Below are positions 25,299 to 34,553 of a stretch of DNA of 64,000 nucleotides, in pieces. Origin of the DNA: Corynebacterium aurimucosum ATCC 700975 (GTDB lineage: Bacteria; Actinomycetota; Actinomycetes; Mycobacteriales; Mycobacteriaceae); contig NZ_VDTC01000004.1 of NCBI RefSeq assembly GCF_007672725.1, positions 1 to 64,000 on the forward strand, given 5' to 3'. The position numbers and the translations under genes are program-made. The first letter of the stretch is position 1. Every line of letters starts with the position of its first letter. The notes under the pieces were generated by a model. The model had not been told where the DNA came from, made no database searches, and saw only the letters and a program-made list of their open reading frames with translations.

Positions 25299-26483
25299 GT
25301 GGATAATCAAAGTGAACAAGTCTTCGCCGTTGTTACCGCCTCCGGCCCCGATAAGCCAGGCGTGTCGGCGGCCTTCTTCCGCGTACTGGGCTCTCATGAT
25401 GTGGAGCTCGTCGACGCCGAGCAAGCTATCTTCTCCGGTCGGATTTCGCTGTCCGCCTACATCCGGGTTCGTTCCTCGCGCCTCGAGGCTTTGGAGCAGG
25501 GATTGCGAAATACGCTGAGCATCTACGCGCAGTCCATCAACGTGGATCTGCGAGAAGAAGAGTCAACCTCACGCCCGCGCTCGACGCACGTCGTCGTGGT
25601 TCTGGGACGCCAGCTCAACGCCAGCCAGATGTCCGCCATTGCTAAGGAACTGGCTAACCTCAACGTCAACATCGACCGTATCCGCGGGCTCTCCACTTAT
25701 CCGCTCAATGGCTTGGAGCTGTATATCACGATCGATGGTGCTGCCGATCCTGTGCGCGCCATGCTGGCCCGCCTAGCTACCGAGCAAGGTGTCGACATCG
25801 CCATCGAGCGCTCCGGCCTGCAGCGCCGTTCGAAGCGGCTTATCTGCTTTGACTGCGATTCCACCCTTATCACCGGCGAGGTCATCGAAATGCTGGCCGC
25901 CCACGCCGGCAAGGAAGCCGAGGTTGCCGCAGTGACGGAGCGCGCGATGCGCGGCGAGCTGGACTTCGAGCAATCCCTACGCGAGCGCGTCGCCACCCTG
26001 GAAGGTTTGCCGGAGTCCGTCATCGCAGAAACCGCCGCCGATATTTGCCTGACCCCGGGCGTGCGGACCACCATCCGCACCCTCAAGCGCATGGGATACC
26101 GCGTTGCGGTAGTCTCTGGCGGCTTTATCCAAGTCCTCGAGGATTTAGCACGGGAACTCGACCTCGACTACGTGCGCGCCAACACCCTCGAAATCGTGGA
26201 CGGTAAGCTCACCGGCCGCGTCATCGGTGACGTGGTGGACCGCAAGGCCAAGGAGAAGTTCCTGCGCGAATTCGCTGCGGATTCGGGTCTGAGCATGCTG
26301 CAGACCGTTGCCGTCGGCGACGGCGCTAACGATATCGACATGATTTCCGCCGCCGGCTTGGGCATTGCCTTCAACGCCAAGCCAGCGCTTCGCCAGGTTG
26401 CGGATACCTCCGTCAACCACCCGTACATGGATGAGATCCTGCAGATCCTCGGTATCCCGATGGAAGAAGTTGCCAGTGAGTAA
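25299..26483 (+). CDS. serB: Phosphoserine phosphatase with N-terminal ACT domains
   Basis: A 394-residue enzyme, the last step of serine synthesis. The first ~175 residues form ACT-like regulatory modules (VTASGPDKPGVSAAFFRVLGSHDVELVDAEQ, and VVLGRQLNASQMSAIAKELANLNVNIDRI). The HAD phosphatase follows: nucleophile FDCDSTLITGE, motif II VAVVSGGF, and motif IV VGDGANDIDMISAAGLGIAFNAKP. The long N-terminus matches mycobacterial SerB2, which serine inhibits through the ACT domains. The GTG at 25299 fits the upstream -10. The stop overlaps the next start (GTGAGTAA), so translation is coupled. Confidence 0.95.
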   Translation: MDNQSEQVFAVVTASGPDKPGVSAAFFRVLGSHDVELVDAEQAIFSGRISLSAYIRVRSSRLEALEQGLRNTLSIYAQSINVDLREEESTSRPRSTHVVVVLGRQLNASQMSAIAKELANLNVNIDRIRGLSTYPLNGLELYITIDGAADPVRAMLARLATEQGVDIAIERSGLQRRSKRLICFDCDSTLITGEVIEMLAAHAGKEAEVAAVTERAMRGELDFEQSLRERVATLEGLPESVIAETAADICLTPGVRTTIRTLKRMGYRVAVVSGGFIQVLEDLARELDLDYVRANTLEIVDGKLTGRVIGDVVDRKAKEKFLREFAADSGLSMLQTVAVGDGANDIDMISAAGLGIAFNAKPALRQVADTSVNHPYMDEILQILGIPMEEVASE

Positions 26484-27201
26484 TCTCCGCGAGGCCCATC
26501 GCCGTCTTGCGGCTGCGTGCAGCGAGCGCAGTTGGCGCGATGACCCTGAGGACCCGAACAAACCCGAGACCATTCAGGCGATGCAGATCGCGCTTAACCT
26601 GCCCAAGCAGGATCCGCCCGCGCGCACGGAGGTGCTCGAGGCGGCAGCTAAAGGCGTCGTCAAGCTCTGTCTCGATGAGAGGGCTGGCCAGGATGGGGCC
26701 TTCGCCGAGGCCCTAGGGCAGTGGTACGGGCACCGCATCCGCAAGGTGGCGCGCCGCGCACGCAACAAGGCCTGGCGCGATGTGCAGTCCCTGCCGGGCG
26801 TCACCGTGGATGATCGCGCGCGCGTCTTCCTTCCCTCGGCGGTGCAGGACGTGCACCCGCTCGTGGCGAAGCTACAGATCGGCCACACCGATCTGCCCCA
26901 GGATGAGCCAGGGCCCGCGCTTGGCGACGCCCCCGTGATCTACGTCGACGCCTCCCTCGCCATGAGCGCGGGAAAGGCCGCAGCACAAGTAGGGCACGGC
27001 TCAATGCTACTGGCCGCGGCGATGAGCGCCGAGGAAGTGGAGGACTGGGCGGCACAGGACTTTGTGCTGTCCGTGCGCGAAATCCCTCATGCGGACTTCG
27101 CCGTGGCTTGTACGCGTCAGGGAGCGGTGGTGGTGCATGACGCCGGTTTCACCGAGGTCGCCCCAGACTCAGCCACGGTGTGCGCGCTGCGCCGCCCCTA
27201 G
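26476..27201 (+). CDS. PTH2-type peptidyl-tRNA hydrolase with N-terminal extension
   Basis: A 241-residue protein. The C-terminal ~85 residues match the Pth2/Bit1 fold: IYVDASLAMSAGKAAAQVGHGSMLL, a central W...DFVLSVREI, and VVHDAGFTEVAPDSATVCALRRP, close to the archaeal and eukaryotic DAGRTQIAPGSxTV motif. Pth2 releases peptides from stalled peptidyl-tRNA. The first ~150 residues are basic and Arg-rich (RRLAAACSERSWRDD, KVARRARNKAWRD) and have no domain I recognise; RNA binding is possible. The GTG start overlaps the serB stop by eight bases. The 3' end overlaps the dinG stop on the other strand. Confidence 0.75.
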   Translation: MSNLREAHRRLAAACSERSWRDDPEDPNKPETIQAMQIALNLPKQDPPARTEVLEAAAKGVVKLCLDERAGQDGAFAEALGQWYGHRIRKVARRARNKAWRDVQSLPGVTVDDRARVFLPSAVQDVHPLVAKLQIGHTDLPQDEPGPALGDAPVIYVDASLAMSAGKAAAQVGHGSMLLAAAMSAEEVEDWAAQDFVLSVREIPHADFAVACTRQGAVVVHDAGFTEVAPDSATVCALRRP

Positions 27202-29159
27202 CGGGCCTCAACCAGGCGCTTGAGCGCCCCGCGCACGACCTGCGGGTCGCTCGTGGGCCACATCTGCGGCATGGAGGCTCGCAGGTAGGAGCCATAGCGC
27301 TTGGTTTCCAAGCGGCTATCGAGGACTGCGACGACCCCGCGGTCCGCAGTGGAGCGCAGCAAGCGGCCCGCGCCCTGGGCCATAAGCAGCGCCGCGTGCG
27401 TGGCAGATACCTCCATGAAACCATTGCGCCCAGCTGCCTTAGCTGCTTCGGTGCGCGCTTGCATCAGGGGATTATCCGGGCGGGGGAAGGGGATACGGTC
27501 GATGAGCACCAGGGAACACGCGGGTCCCGGGACGTCGACACCCTGCCAGAGAGTGAGCGTGCCGAACAGACAGGAGTTCTCGTTCTTCGTGAACTTCTCC
27601 ACGAGCGCGCCGATGGAGTCCTCGCCTTGAAGGTAAATGTCGAAGGGGAGCGTGGGCTTGAGCTCCTCGGCTGCTTGTTGTGCGGCCCGGCGTGAGGAAA
27701 AGAGACCGAGGGTGCGCCCGCCCGCGGCCATGATGAGCTCGCGGATTTCCTTAAGGGTCTGCGGGCTGAGTCCGTCGCGGCCCGGCTGCGGAAGGTGTGC
27801 TGCGGTATAAAGGATGCCGCTGCGGGCGGGGTCGAAAGGATAGCCCACGTCGAGACTATCCCATGTGCCTTTGGGCAGGCCCCATTGCGCGGCCATGGCG
27901 TCGAAGCGCCCGCCCAAGGCAAGCGTGGCGGAGGTTAGCACCACGGTCTGTTCGCCGAAGAGCTTTTCGTGCAACATGCCGGCGATGGAGAGAGGGGCAA
28001 CGGCCAGGGTGTCGTTCAGCGTGCGCTCATCGCGTTCCAGCCACACCACGTCGGCGTGTGCTGCGGGGTCACCGGTGGCGAAGACGTCGAGGATGCGGGC
28101 GATGGCTTCGACGAGGCTGCCGAGGTGATTGGCCAGGTTTTGGCGCTCGGCAGATTTCTCCGGGTCCTGGGCCTGTTCGCCCTCGGGGGCGCGGGCGATG
28201 GTCTCGCGGCAGTCGCTTAACGTGTCCGCGAGACCCATGAGTTGCTGCTTGGCTTCCTCCGGAAGATCGGTCCAGCGGCCCGGCGTGAATTCACCGAGTA
28301 GTTGGCTCAGTTCATTGGCTTGTTCGCTCAGCCGCTGGTCTTTGCCATTGGCGCCGAGGGACTTGGCGCGGTTGGCCGCCATTTTGAGGGCGCGCCCGGT
28401 GATCTCGGCGGTAGAGACCGAGGTGATGCGGCCGTCCAGCTCGTGTGCCTCATCGATGATGACGACATCGTGCTCCGGCAGGATGTTGATGTCTGCCACC
28501 GCATCGATGGCGAGCAGCGCGTGGTTGGTGACGACGATGTCGACGTCCGCCGCGCGGCGCCGCGCGAGCTCCGCAAAGCAGTCCTCGCCGTGCGGGCAGC
28601 GGGTAGCACCAAGGCACTCATTGGAGGTGACGGAGACCTGCCGCCAGGCTAGATCGGGCACTCCCGGTTCGAGGTCCTCGCGGTCGCCCGTCTCGGTGTC
28701 CTCCGCCCACTCGTAGACGCGCTGGACATGGCGTCCGAGGCTGGAGATGGCGTCCTGGTCAAGCAGGGCGTCTTCGTCGTCAAGTTCAGCGGCGCGGGAG
28801 ACTTTGTTGAGGCAGACGTAGTTGGAACGCCCCTTCATGATGGCGAAGGTCGGCTTCTTTTCCAGGTGCGGTTCGAGGGCCTCGGCGAGGCGCGGCAGGT
28901 CTCGTTCCACCAGCTGGCGTTGCAGTGCCAGCGTGGCCGTGGAAACAATCACGGTGTGCCCGGTCTCTTGCGCGTGGCGAAAAGCAGGGACGAGGTAAGC
29001 CAGTGATTTACCCGTACCCGTTCCAGCTTGCACGGCGAGGTGGCGCTCTTTTTCCAGCGCGGTGGTCACGGCTTCCGCCATGCGCACCTGGCCGGCACGC
29101 CGCGCACCTCCGAGGGCGGAGACGGCGGCGTCAAGGAGGTCAACCGTTGAGTCCTGCAT
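27198..29159 (-). CDS. dinG: ATP-dependent DNA helicase, DinG/XPD family
   Basis: A 653-residue superfamily 2 helicase. Motif I is QAGTGTGKSLAYLVPA, motif II is the DEAH box (VVIIDEAHELDGR), motif V is FGTLTLWQGVDVPG and motif VI region is QGAGRLLRSTADRGVVAVLD. Cysteines around YVCLNKV, LGATRCPHGEDCFA are placed as in the iron-sulfur domain of DinG/YoaA. These enzymes unwind DNA 5'-3', including R-loops and G-quadruplexes, in repair. There is no N-terminal exonuclease domain. The ATG at 29159 lies seven bases from a TAGACT box, suggesting a leaderless transcript. Confidence 0.9.
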   Translation of the reverse strand: MQDSTVDLLDAAVSALGGARRAGQVRMAEAVTTALEKERHLAVQAGTGTGKSLAYLVPAFRHAQETGHTVIVSTATLALQRQLVERDLPRLAEALEPHLEKKPTFAIMKGRSNYVCLNKVSRAAELDDEDALLDQDAISSLGRHVQRVYEWAEDTETGDREDLEPGVPDLAWRQVSVTSNECLGATRCPHGEDCFAELARRRAADVDIVVTNHALLAIDAVADINILPEHDVVIIDEAHELDGRITSVSTAEITGRALKMAANRAKSLGANGKDQRLSEQANELSQLLGEFTPGRWTDLPEEAKQQLMGLADTLSDCRETIARAPEGEQAQDPEKSAERQNLANHLGSLVEAIARILDVFATGDPAAHADVVWLERDERTLNDTLAVAPLSIAGMLHEKLFGEQTVVLTSATLALGGRFDAMAAQWGLPKGTWDSLDVGYPFDPARSGILYTAAHLPQPGRDGLSPQTLKEIRELIMAAGGRTLGLFSSRRAAQQAAEELKPTLPFDIYLQGEDSIGALVEKFTKNENSCLFGTLTLWQGVDVPGPACSLVLIDRIPFPRPDNPLMQARTEAAKAAGRNGFMEVSATHAALLMAQGAGRLLRSTADRGVVAVLDSRLETKRYGSYLRASMPQMWPTSDPQVVRGALKRLVEAR

Positions 29160-29166
29160 TTGAGTC

Positions 29167-29172
29167 AGTCTA
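29167..29172 (-). promoter_or_regulatory. -10 box for a leaderless dinG mRNA
   Basis: TAGACT on the minus strand, seven bases, then the dinG ATG. It lies within the 36-base gap downstream of pncB. Confidence 0.5.
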
Positions 29173-29195
29173 GTCGGTTGCCTCCCGCACGCATC

Positions 29196-30548
29196 CTATG
29201 AGCCGAACCCGATGAAGCGGGTCGGCACCGCAGGCTCGTCGCGGGTCAGAGCCAAACCTTCCCACGGCAGAGTGGTGATGGCCTGGGCTAGGTACTCGCG
29301 GGCTTCGTGGAGGGTGGGCAGATTGTCCAGGATCTCTCCGTCGCGCATGAGCGGCACCGTCATGTCGCGGGTGCTCAGCGTCCCGGTGTCTGGATCTTCG
29401 GCGGAGAAGGGGAGCACGAGCTCCTCGACGGCCACCCCGGAGGAGCGGTAGGTGCGCAGGGAGCGCTTTGCCCCGCCCTGCGACTTCTTCGAGGAGGAAC
29501 GCTTGGCCACGGGATGGCCATCAACCTCGACGACCTTGTACACCATGCTGGCGGTTGGGGCGCCAGAGCCGGTGACCACCGAGGTGCCCACGCCGTAGAC
29601 GTCGACGGGATCTCCTCGCAGGCCAGCGATGGCGAACTCGTCCAGGTCGGAAGAGACAACGATCTTCGTGTTGTGGTTGCCCAAGTCATCGAGCTGCTTA
29701 CGCACGCGGCGGGTGACAGCGGCCAAATCGCCGGAGTCGATGCGAACGCCGCCCAGCTCGGGGCCGGCCACCCGCACGGCGGTTTCCACGCCCTTGGTGA
29801 TGTCGTAGGTATCCACCAACAGGGTGGTGCCCACGCCGAGGGTTTCGATCTGCCCGCGGAATGCCGCCTCCTCGTTCGGGGTTCCGTCTTCGTTGACGTG
29901 CGCGAGCGTCCATGCATGCGCCGCAGTACCGGAGACCGGGATGTCGTAGCGGTAGCCAGCTTCCAGGTTGGAAGTGGCCTGGAAACCGGCTAAGTAGGCG
30001 GCGCGGGCGGCGGTGACGGCGGCATACTCGTGCGTGCGGCGCGAGCCCATCTCGATGATGGGGCGGCCATCCGCAGCCACCACCATGCGTGAGGCCGCAG
30101 AGGCCACGGCGGAATCGGAATTCATGATGGACAGGATCACGGTTTCCAGGATCAGGCATTCGCCAAAGGTTCCGCGCACGGTCAGCAGTGGCGAGTTGGG
30201 GAAGTACAGCTCGCCTTCGCGATATCCGTCGATGTGCCCGGAGAAACGGTAATTAGCCAGGTACTCCTTGGTCTCTGCATCGAGGAAATCCATCTCCGCC
30301 AGCTGCTGAGCGGTGAAGCGGAAGTCCCGGACTGCGCGAAGGACACGCTCGGTGCCGGCGACAACACCGTAGCGCCGCTCGTTGGGGAGGCGGCGGGCAA
30401 ACACTTCGCAGGCCACCTGGCGGTGCGCGGAGCCATCGCGCAGCGCAGCCTGCAGCATGGTCAGCTCATACTTATCGGTAAGCAGGGCCGTAGAACGATC
30501 GCTGGGCCCGAGCCCAGAATCCTGGACGTTGTCTGAGGTAGTAGTCAC
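29196..30548 (-). CDS. pncB: Nicotinate phosphoribosyltransferase
   Basis: A 450-residue enzyme that makes nicotinate mononucleotide from nicotinate and PRPP, the entry to the NAD salvage route that ends with nadE. Seen are LLTDKYELTMLQAALRDG at the N-terminus, the phosphorylated-His region EMGSRRTHEYAAV, LVDTYDITKGVETAV, and the PRPP-binding GVRIDSGDLAAVTRR. The GTG at 30548 follows a TAGCAT box by seven bases. It is divergent from clpS and its neighbours only after the CAP-domain gene, which lies just upstream on the same strand. Confidence 0.95.
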   Translation of the reverse strand: MTTTSDNVQDSGLGPSDRSTALLTDKYELTMLQAALRDGSAHRQVACEVFARRLPNERRYGVVAGTERVLRAVRDFRFTAQQLAEMDFLDAETKEYLANYRFSGHIDGYREGELYFPNSPLLTVRGTFGECLILETVILSIMNSDSAVASAASRMVVAADGRPIIEMGSRRTHEYAAVTAARAAYLAGFQATSNLEAGYRYDIPVSGTAAHAWTLAHVNEDGTPNEEAAFRGQIETLGVGTTLLVDTYDITKGVETAVRVAGPELGGVRIDSGDLAAVTRRVRKQLDDLGNHNTKIVVSSDLDEFAIAGLRGDPVDVYGVGTSVVTGSGAPTASMVYKVVEVDGHPVAKRSSSKKSQGGAKRSLRTYRSSGVAVEELVLPFSAEDPDTGTLSTRDMTVPLMRDGEILDNLPTLHEAREYLAQAITTLPWEGLALTRDEPAVPTRFIGFGS

Positions 30549-30555
30549 ATCGAAG

Positions 30556-30561
30556 ATGCTA
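30556..30561 (-). promoter_or_regulatory. -10 box for a leaderless pncB mRNA
   Basis: TAGCAT on the minus strand, seven bases, then the pncB GTG at 30548. Confidence 0.5.
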
Positions 30562-30589
30562 CTCAGCGCGTACCGAAAAATCAGCAGTT

Positions 30590-31168
30590 CTATGCTTCGA
30601 GCTGAATGACAACGTAGACTTCGCCGTCGCTGTAAGCCGTGCCCACCGCAGCGGTGGTCATGCGGGGATCGCGCAAGGCGGCCACGTGGGAGGGGGAAGC
30701 TCGGAAGGCTTCGACAAATTCATAGGCGCTAGCTTTGTCCAAAGGAAGGTGGTGCTGGACCATTTGCACGTTTTCTTCTGATGGTCCTTCCTCGTGTGTT
30801 ACCGCGTTGCACTCCGCCTTTTCGCGGGCTGCGGTTTGGCGGTCGATCCAGGGCACCAGCGGGGCTAGACCATCCTCCTTGCGCCACGTGTTGAGCGCCT
30901 CTATGAGCTCATCTTGGATGGTGGCGAGCTGGCGTTGGACGGGGACGTCGGGAAGCTCGTAATCGCACGTCGCCGGTGCGGGAGGCTCAGAATCCTGTGA
31001 GCTGCCGTTATCGGAGGGGCTGGTCAAGCTGAGCACGGCGGTCACGAGCGTGCCACCGAGGACCAATACGGTGATGATGCGCTGCACGAGAGGCACAAGG
31101 TCCTCTCTTGAGGGTTGGCGTCCCGCGAGAATGTCAGTAACGGCTGGGGGAAGGGAGAAAGAATTCAT
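30590..31168 (-). CDS. Membrane-anchored CAP (SCP-like) domain protein
   Basis: A 192-residue protein with one N-terminal membrane helix (about 32-50, ITVLVLGGTLVTAVLSL), a Ser/Pro-rich spacer, and a CAP-superfamily domain. The domain shows LIEALNTWRKEDGLAPLVPW, the helix with AAREKAECNAVTH, the EEN segment, and FVEAFRASPSHVAALRDPRMTTAAVGTAY, in the order expected of SCP/CAP proteins. Their function in bacteria is poorly known. I use the ATG at 31168 because AGGTGG lies at good distance before it; a TTG 15 bases upstream is also in frame. Confidence 0.78.
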   Translation of the reverse strand: MNSFSLPPAVTDILAGRQPSREDLVPLVQRIITVLVLGGTLVTAVLSLTSPSDNGSSQDSEPPAPATCDYELPDVPVQRQLATIQDELIEALNTWRKEDGLAPLVPWIDRQTAAREKAECNAVTHEEGPSEENVQMVQHHLPLDKASAYEFVEAFRASPSHVAALRDPRMTTAAVGTAYSDGEVYVVIQLEA

Positions 31169-31243
31169 CGATGCCACCTGCAAACGACAATCAGGTTAAA
31201 GGTCGAAGACAGTATAACTGTTCGCGCGATGAAAAAATTTGGC

Positions 31244-31249
31244 TAGTGT
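31244..31249 (+). promoter_or_regulatory. -10 box for a leaderless clpS mRNA
   Basis: TAGTGT, seven bases, then the ATG at 31257. This drives the clpS-DUF2017-rhomboid-murI block. Confidence 0.5.
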
Positions 31250-31256
31250 AGAGGAC

Positions 31257-31592
31257 ATGAAAGCGCACAACGAAACGTCCGCAGTCGTGGTGATGAGTTC
31301 GCCCATGGCCACCCCGGAGCTGGATGAGGCGATTGACGTCGACGTCGCCACGAGCGAAAACCTGCCGTGGATGTGCATTGTCTGGGATGACCCAGTCAAC
31401 CTAATGAGCTACGTTTCCTACGTGTTCCAGACTGTTTTGGGTTATGACAAGAAGCGAGCTAACGAGCTGATGATGCAAGTCCATACCGAAGGTAAGGCGG
31501 CGGTGTCCTCGGGTGAACGCGACAAGGTTGAAGCTGACGTGAAGAAACTACAGGTCGCCGGCCTGTGGGCCACGATGCAGCAGGCAGGATAA
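31257..31592 (+). CDS. clpS: ClpS, adaptor for the Clp protease
   Basis: A 111-residue adaptor that delivers N-degron substrates to ClpC/ClpA-ClpP. The core LPWMCIVWDDPVNLMSYVSYVFQTVLGYDKKRA holds the Asp-Asp pair and Met of the N-end rule pocket, with VHTEGKAAVSSGERDKVE following. The first ~40 residues are a flexible tail. I use the ATG at 31257 because of the -10 box seven bases upstream, rather than a TTG at 31239. Confidence 0.93.
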   Translation: MKAHNETSAVVVMSSPMATPELDEAIDVDVATSENLPWMCIVWDDPVNLMSYVSYVFQTVLGYDKKRANELMMQVHTEGKAAVSSGERDKVEADVKKLQVAGLWATMQQAG

Positions 31593-31596
31593 GAGT

Positions 31597-32133
31597 ATGC
31601 AGACGTGGAAGAAGAAAAAGTCCTTCATGCGTGGTGCGAAGTACACCACCGTATTCGAGCCCATGGAGCGTGAAGTCCTCGGTGATCTCACCGCGACGGT
31701 CTCCGAGGCCATCATCGCCCGCGCGCAGTCAGCGCCGAAGGATGAATTAGCGGACATGCTCGACATGCCCACTGGCCACACCGAAGCACCGGAGGATCCG
31801 TCACTGGCCCGTCTCTTTCCAGACTTCCAGAAGCCAGGGGATGAGGAGTTCGATGGTGATAATTCGCTGCTGCGCTCGCTGCACGAGAATGACATCGCGC
31901 GCGCCAAGCTGGAGAATCTCCAGGTGATTAACACCGCCCTTGGCCCCACTGGCGGGGTAGAGGTGGCTATCAGTGAGGAAGAGGCACATGCTTTCCTCGC
32001 CGGCCTCAATGACCTGCGCCTCTACATCGCTGCTGGCGACGTGCCGCAGGATACCCCCGGGGCAGACCGCGATGCGCTCGTGGAATGGCTGGCCTTCTGC
32101 CAGGATTCGTTGCTCAACGTCATCATGGACTAG
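31597..32133 (+). CDS. DUF2017 domain protein
   Basis: A 178-residue soluble protein that fits DUF2017, a family found beside clpS in actinobacteria (Rv1332 in M. tuberculosis). It is basic at the start (MQTWKKKKSFMRGAKY) and mainly helical and acidic afterwards, ending in AFCQDSLLNVIMD. Its role is unknown. The start is four bases after the clpS stop, so the genes are cotranscribed, and a link to ClpS-dependent proteolysis is suggested only by position. Confidence 0.82.
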   Translation: MQTWKKKKSFMRGAKYTTVFEPMEREVLGDLTATVSEAIIARAQSAPKDELADMLDMPTGHTEAPEDPSLARLFPDFQKPGDEEFDGDNSLLRSLHENDIARAKLENLQVINTALGPTGGVEVAISEEEAHAFLAGLNDLRLYIAAGDVPQDTPGADRDALVEWLAFCQDSLLNVIMD

Positions 32134-32197
32134 CAGAAGCGCAGGCCGGGATTGGAGACGTAGTCCTTGCCTCACGCTTGCTAAAGTTGGAGGCATT

Positions 32198-32920
32198 ATG
32201 ACCACGAGTGGACCCTTTGGCCAGCAGCAATCGCATGAGCCCAACCCTTTCCAACCCCGCCCGGCAGGACCGGGAACGGGGCACCAACCCGTACTCAACA
32301 AGGGGGACTCGAAGAACTACACCCGGACCGGACGTTTAAAAACGGCTGCGTCTTTAACGGTGGGCTTCCTGGCCGTCGAGTGGATCATCCACATCATCAA
32401 CTTCCTGTTCTTTGGAAGCGAGCTGGGGCAGTACGGCATTCACCCGTTGGATTTCAACGGTATCTGGGGGATCTTCACCGCGCCGCTGCTCCACGCAAAC
32501 TTTGAGCACCTCATCGGTAACTCGCTGCCAGGTGCGGTGTTTTGTTTCCTGATTGGCCTATCCGGGCGTAAGGCGTGGTGGGAGGTCACCATCATCGTGG
32601 TACTCATCGCCGGTGTTGGCACGTGGCTGCTGGGCGGGCCGGGAACCTCGCATATTGGCGCCTCGGGCGTGGTGTATGGCTGGTTGGCATACCTTATCGT
32701 GCGGGGTATCTTTAACCGCTCGTTGAGCCAGTTCCTCGTTGGCTTAGGCCTTGGTTTTGCCTACTCCGGCCTCATCTGGGGCGTGCTGCCCATCTATGAG
32801 GGAGTGAGCTGGCAGGGCCACCTTTTCGGTGCCATTGGCGGCATCGTTGCGGGCATGGTGATCACCTCTGATGACCCGATGAGAAAGGTTAAGCCTGCGC
32901 CTCGAGGAGTGATGAACTAA
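32198..32920 (+). CDS. Rhomboid family intramembrane serine protease
   Basis: A 240-residue protein with six membrane helices. The catalytic Ser is in [14 protein letters not shown], and the His is in [38 protein letters not shown] sequence (residues ~88-108) gives the conserved His-Asn of the oxyanion region. The soluble N-terminus is Gln/Pro-rich (about 1-45). The natural substrates in actinobacteria are unknown. I use the ATG at 32198, which follows TTGGAGG. The stop overlaps the murI start (TAATG). Confidence 0.92.
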   Translation: MTTSGPFGQQQSHEPNPFQPRPAGPGTGHQPVLNKGDSKNYTRTGRLKTAASLTVGFLAVEWIIHIINFLFFGSELGQYGIHPLDFNGIWGIFTAPLLHANFEHLIGNSLPGAVFCFLIGLSGRKAWWEVTIIVVLIAGVGTWLLGGPGTSHIGASGVVYGWLAYLIVRGIFNRSLSQFLVGLGLGFAYSGLIWGVLPIYEGVSWQGHLFGAIGGIVAGMVITSDDPMRKVKPAPRGVMN

Positions 32921-33696
32921 TGGCTGATGCAACCTCTCCCATTGGGATTTTTGATTCAGGTGTAGGCGGACTCACCGTTGCGCGCACAATCATTGAGCAG
33001 CTTCCCGACGAATCCATCGTCTACATCGGCGATACCGCCCGTGCCCCTTATGGCCCGCGGCCCATTGCCCAAGTCCGTGAGCTGTCCACCGCGATTGCTG
33101 ATGAACTCGTGGAGCGTGGCTGCAAGATGCTGGTGATTGCGTGCAACACCGCCACCGCAGCCTTCCTCCACGATGCCCGCGAGCGCTACGACATTCCGGT
33201 CGTCGAGGTGATTCGTCCGGCCGTGCGCCGTGCCATTGCCACCACCCGCAACGGCAAGATCGGCGTGATCGGCACGGAGGGCACCATTAATTCAGGTGCT
33301 TATCAAGATCTTTTTGCGGTCAACCCGAACGTCGAGTGCGAGGCAGTTGCTTGCCCGGACTTTGTGAACTTTGTCGAGCGCGGCATTACCGCTGGGCGCC
33401 AGATCCTCGGTGTGGCGGAAGGCTACCTCGCTCCGCTGCAATCGGCAGGGGTCGACACACTCGTCCTCGGCTGCACGCACTACCCGCTGCTCACAGGCGT
33501 CATCCAGCTCGCTATCGGTGACAACGTCACCTTGGTGTCTTCCGCTGAGGAGACCACGAAGGACGTTTTGCGCATCCTCACCAACATGGACATGCTTGCC
33601 CCGGCGGGGCAAGTGCCAACCCGCAGTTTTGAGTGCACTGGTGACCACGCGGCGTTCGAGCGTTTGGCTACGCGATTCCTGGGACCCAAGATTTAG
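32920..33696 (+). CDS. murI: Glutamate racemase
   Basis: A 258-residue enzyme that makes D-glutamate for peptidoglycan. The two catalytic Cys are in [11 protein letters not shown] and [11 protein letters not shown]; the acid and phosphate-like sites are in [13 protein letters not shown] and [13 protein letters not shown]. All hallmarks are intact. It overlaps the rhomboid gene by one base and is in the same order as in mycobacteria. Confidence 0.97.
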   Translation: MADATSPIGIFDSGVGGLTVARTIIEQLPDESIVYIGDTARAPYGPRPIAQVRELSTAIADELVERGCKMLVIACNTATAAFLHDARERYDIPVVEVIRPAVRRAIATTRNGKIGVIGTEGTINSGAYQDLFAVNPNVECEAVACPDFVNFVERGITAGRQILGVAEGYLAPLQSAGVDTLVLGCTHYPLLTGVIQLAIGDNVTLVSSAEETTKDVLRILTNMDMLAPAGQVPTRSFECTGDHAAFERLATRFLGPKI

Positions 33697-33763
33697 CACC
33701 GGCAAAGATGTACAATCGAGCCAAATCTCGCATCCCCCATTGTTTCGTGGAACTATTGAACGC

Positions 33764-34531
33764 ATGAAGCTGACCATCCTAGGCTGTTCCGGGTCGGTGC
33801 CCACTGTGGGTAATCCGGCCTCTGGCTACCTCCTGTCATTCCCCTCGGCTCCGTCCATCATCATGGACCTCGGCCCGGGTACGCTTGCTCGCCTGCAGGA
33901 ACTCCAGGATCCGTGCGATGCTCACGTGGCATTAACGCATCTCCACGCTGACCACTGCCTAGACTTCCCGTCGCTGATGGTCTGGCGTCGCTTCCACCCC
34001 ACGGCCCCGGCAGCTTCCCGCAATTTTTGCCTCGGCCCGGCGGCGACTGAAACCCACTTGGGTCGGTTGTCATCGGATGCCCCGGATGGGGTGGATGATA
34101 TGAGTGATTCCTTTGCGTTTAGTCCGTGGGTGGACCGTGAGCGCCAGCTTGTCGACGATGTCTACATCACGCCTTTCCGTACCGTGCACCCGGTAGAAAC
34201 GTATGCTCTGCGGGTCGAGCACACGAAGACCGGCGCAACTGTGTGTTACTCGGCGGATTCCGCTTATACGCCCGCACTCGTTGAGGCCGCCCAAGGCGTG
34301 GATGCTTTCCTCTGTGAGGCTGCTTGGGGCGAGACTTCGGAGGATAAGGCTCCAGACATGCACATGTCGGGAGCAGAAGCTGGGCGCCTAGCGCGTGAGG
34401 CAGGGGTAAAGAAGCTCGTGCTTGTTCACCTGCAGCCGTGGGGCGATGTCGCCGCAACATATGCTGCTGCTGCCCGCGAGTTCGACGGAGAGATCGTCGT
34501 CGGCGCCGCTGGGATGGAGCTCGACTTTTAA
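33764..34531 (+). CDS. MBL-fold phosphodiesterase-like metallohydrolase
   Basis: A 255-residue metallo-beta-lactamase fold protein. Metal ligands are in [14 protein letters not shown] (HxHxDH), YSADSAYTP (bridging Asp) and [10 protein letters not shown] (His). It belongs to the group of mycobacterial Rv1339, located between murI and rph in the same way, which has been described as an atypical class II cyclic-nucleotide phosphodiesterase. A cAMP role would fit corynebacteria, which use the cAMP receptor GlxR, but it is inferred. The ATG at 33764 starts the fold exactly ([13 protein letters not shown]); no ribosome binding site is clear. Confidence 0.87.
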   Translation: MKLTILGCSGSVPTVGNPASGYLLSFPSAPSIIMDLGPGTLARLQELQDPCDAHVALTHLHADHCLDFPSLMVWRRFHPTAPAASRNFCLGPAATETHLGRLSSDAPDGVDDMSDSFAFSPWVDRERQLVDDVYITPFRTVHPVETYALRVEHTKTGATVCYSADSAYTPALVEAAQGVDAFLCEAAWGETSEDKAPDMHMSGAEAGRLAREAGVKKLVLVHLQPWGDVAATYAAAAREFDGEIVVGAAGMELDF

Positions 34532-34540
34532 CACGCGCGG

Positions 34541-34546
34541 TAGGGT
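34541..34546 (+). promoter_or_regulatory. -10 box for a leaderless rph-rdgB mRNA
   Basis: TAGGGT, seven bases, then the rph ATG at 34554. It lies in the 22-base gap after the MBL gene. Confidence 0.5.
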
Positions 34547-34553
34547 AGTGGGC

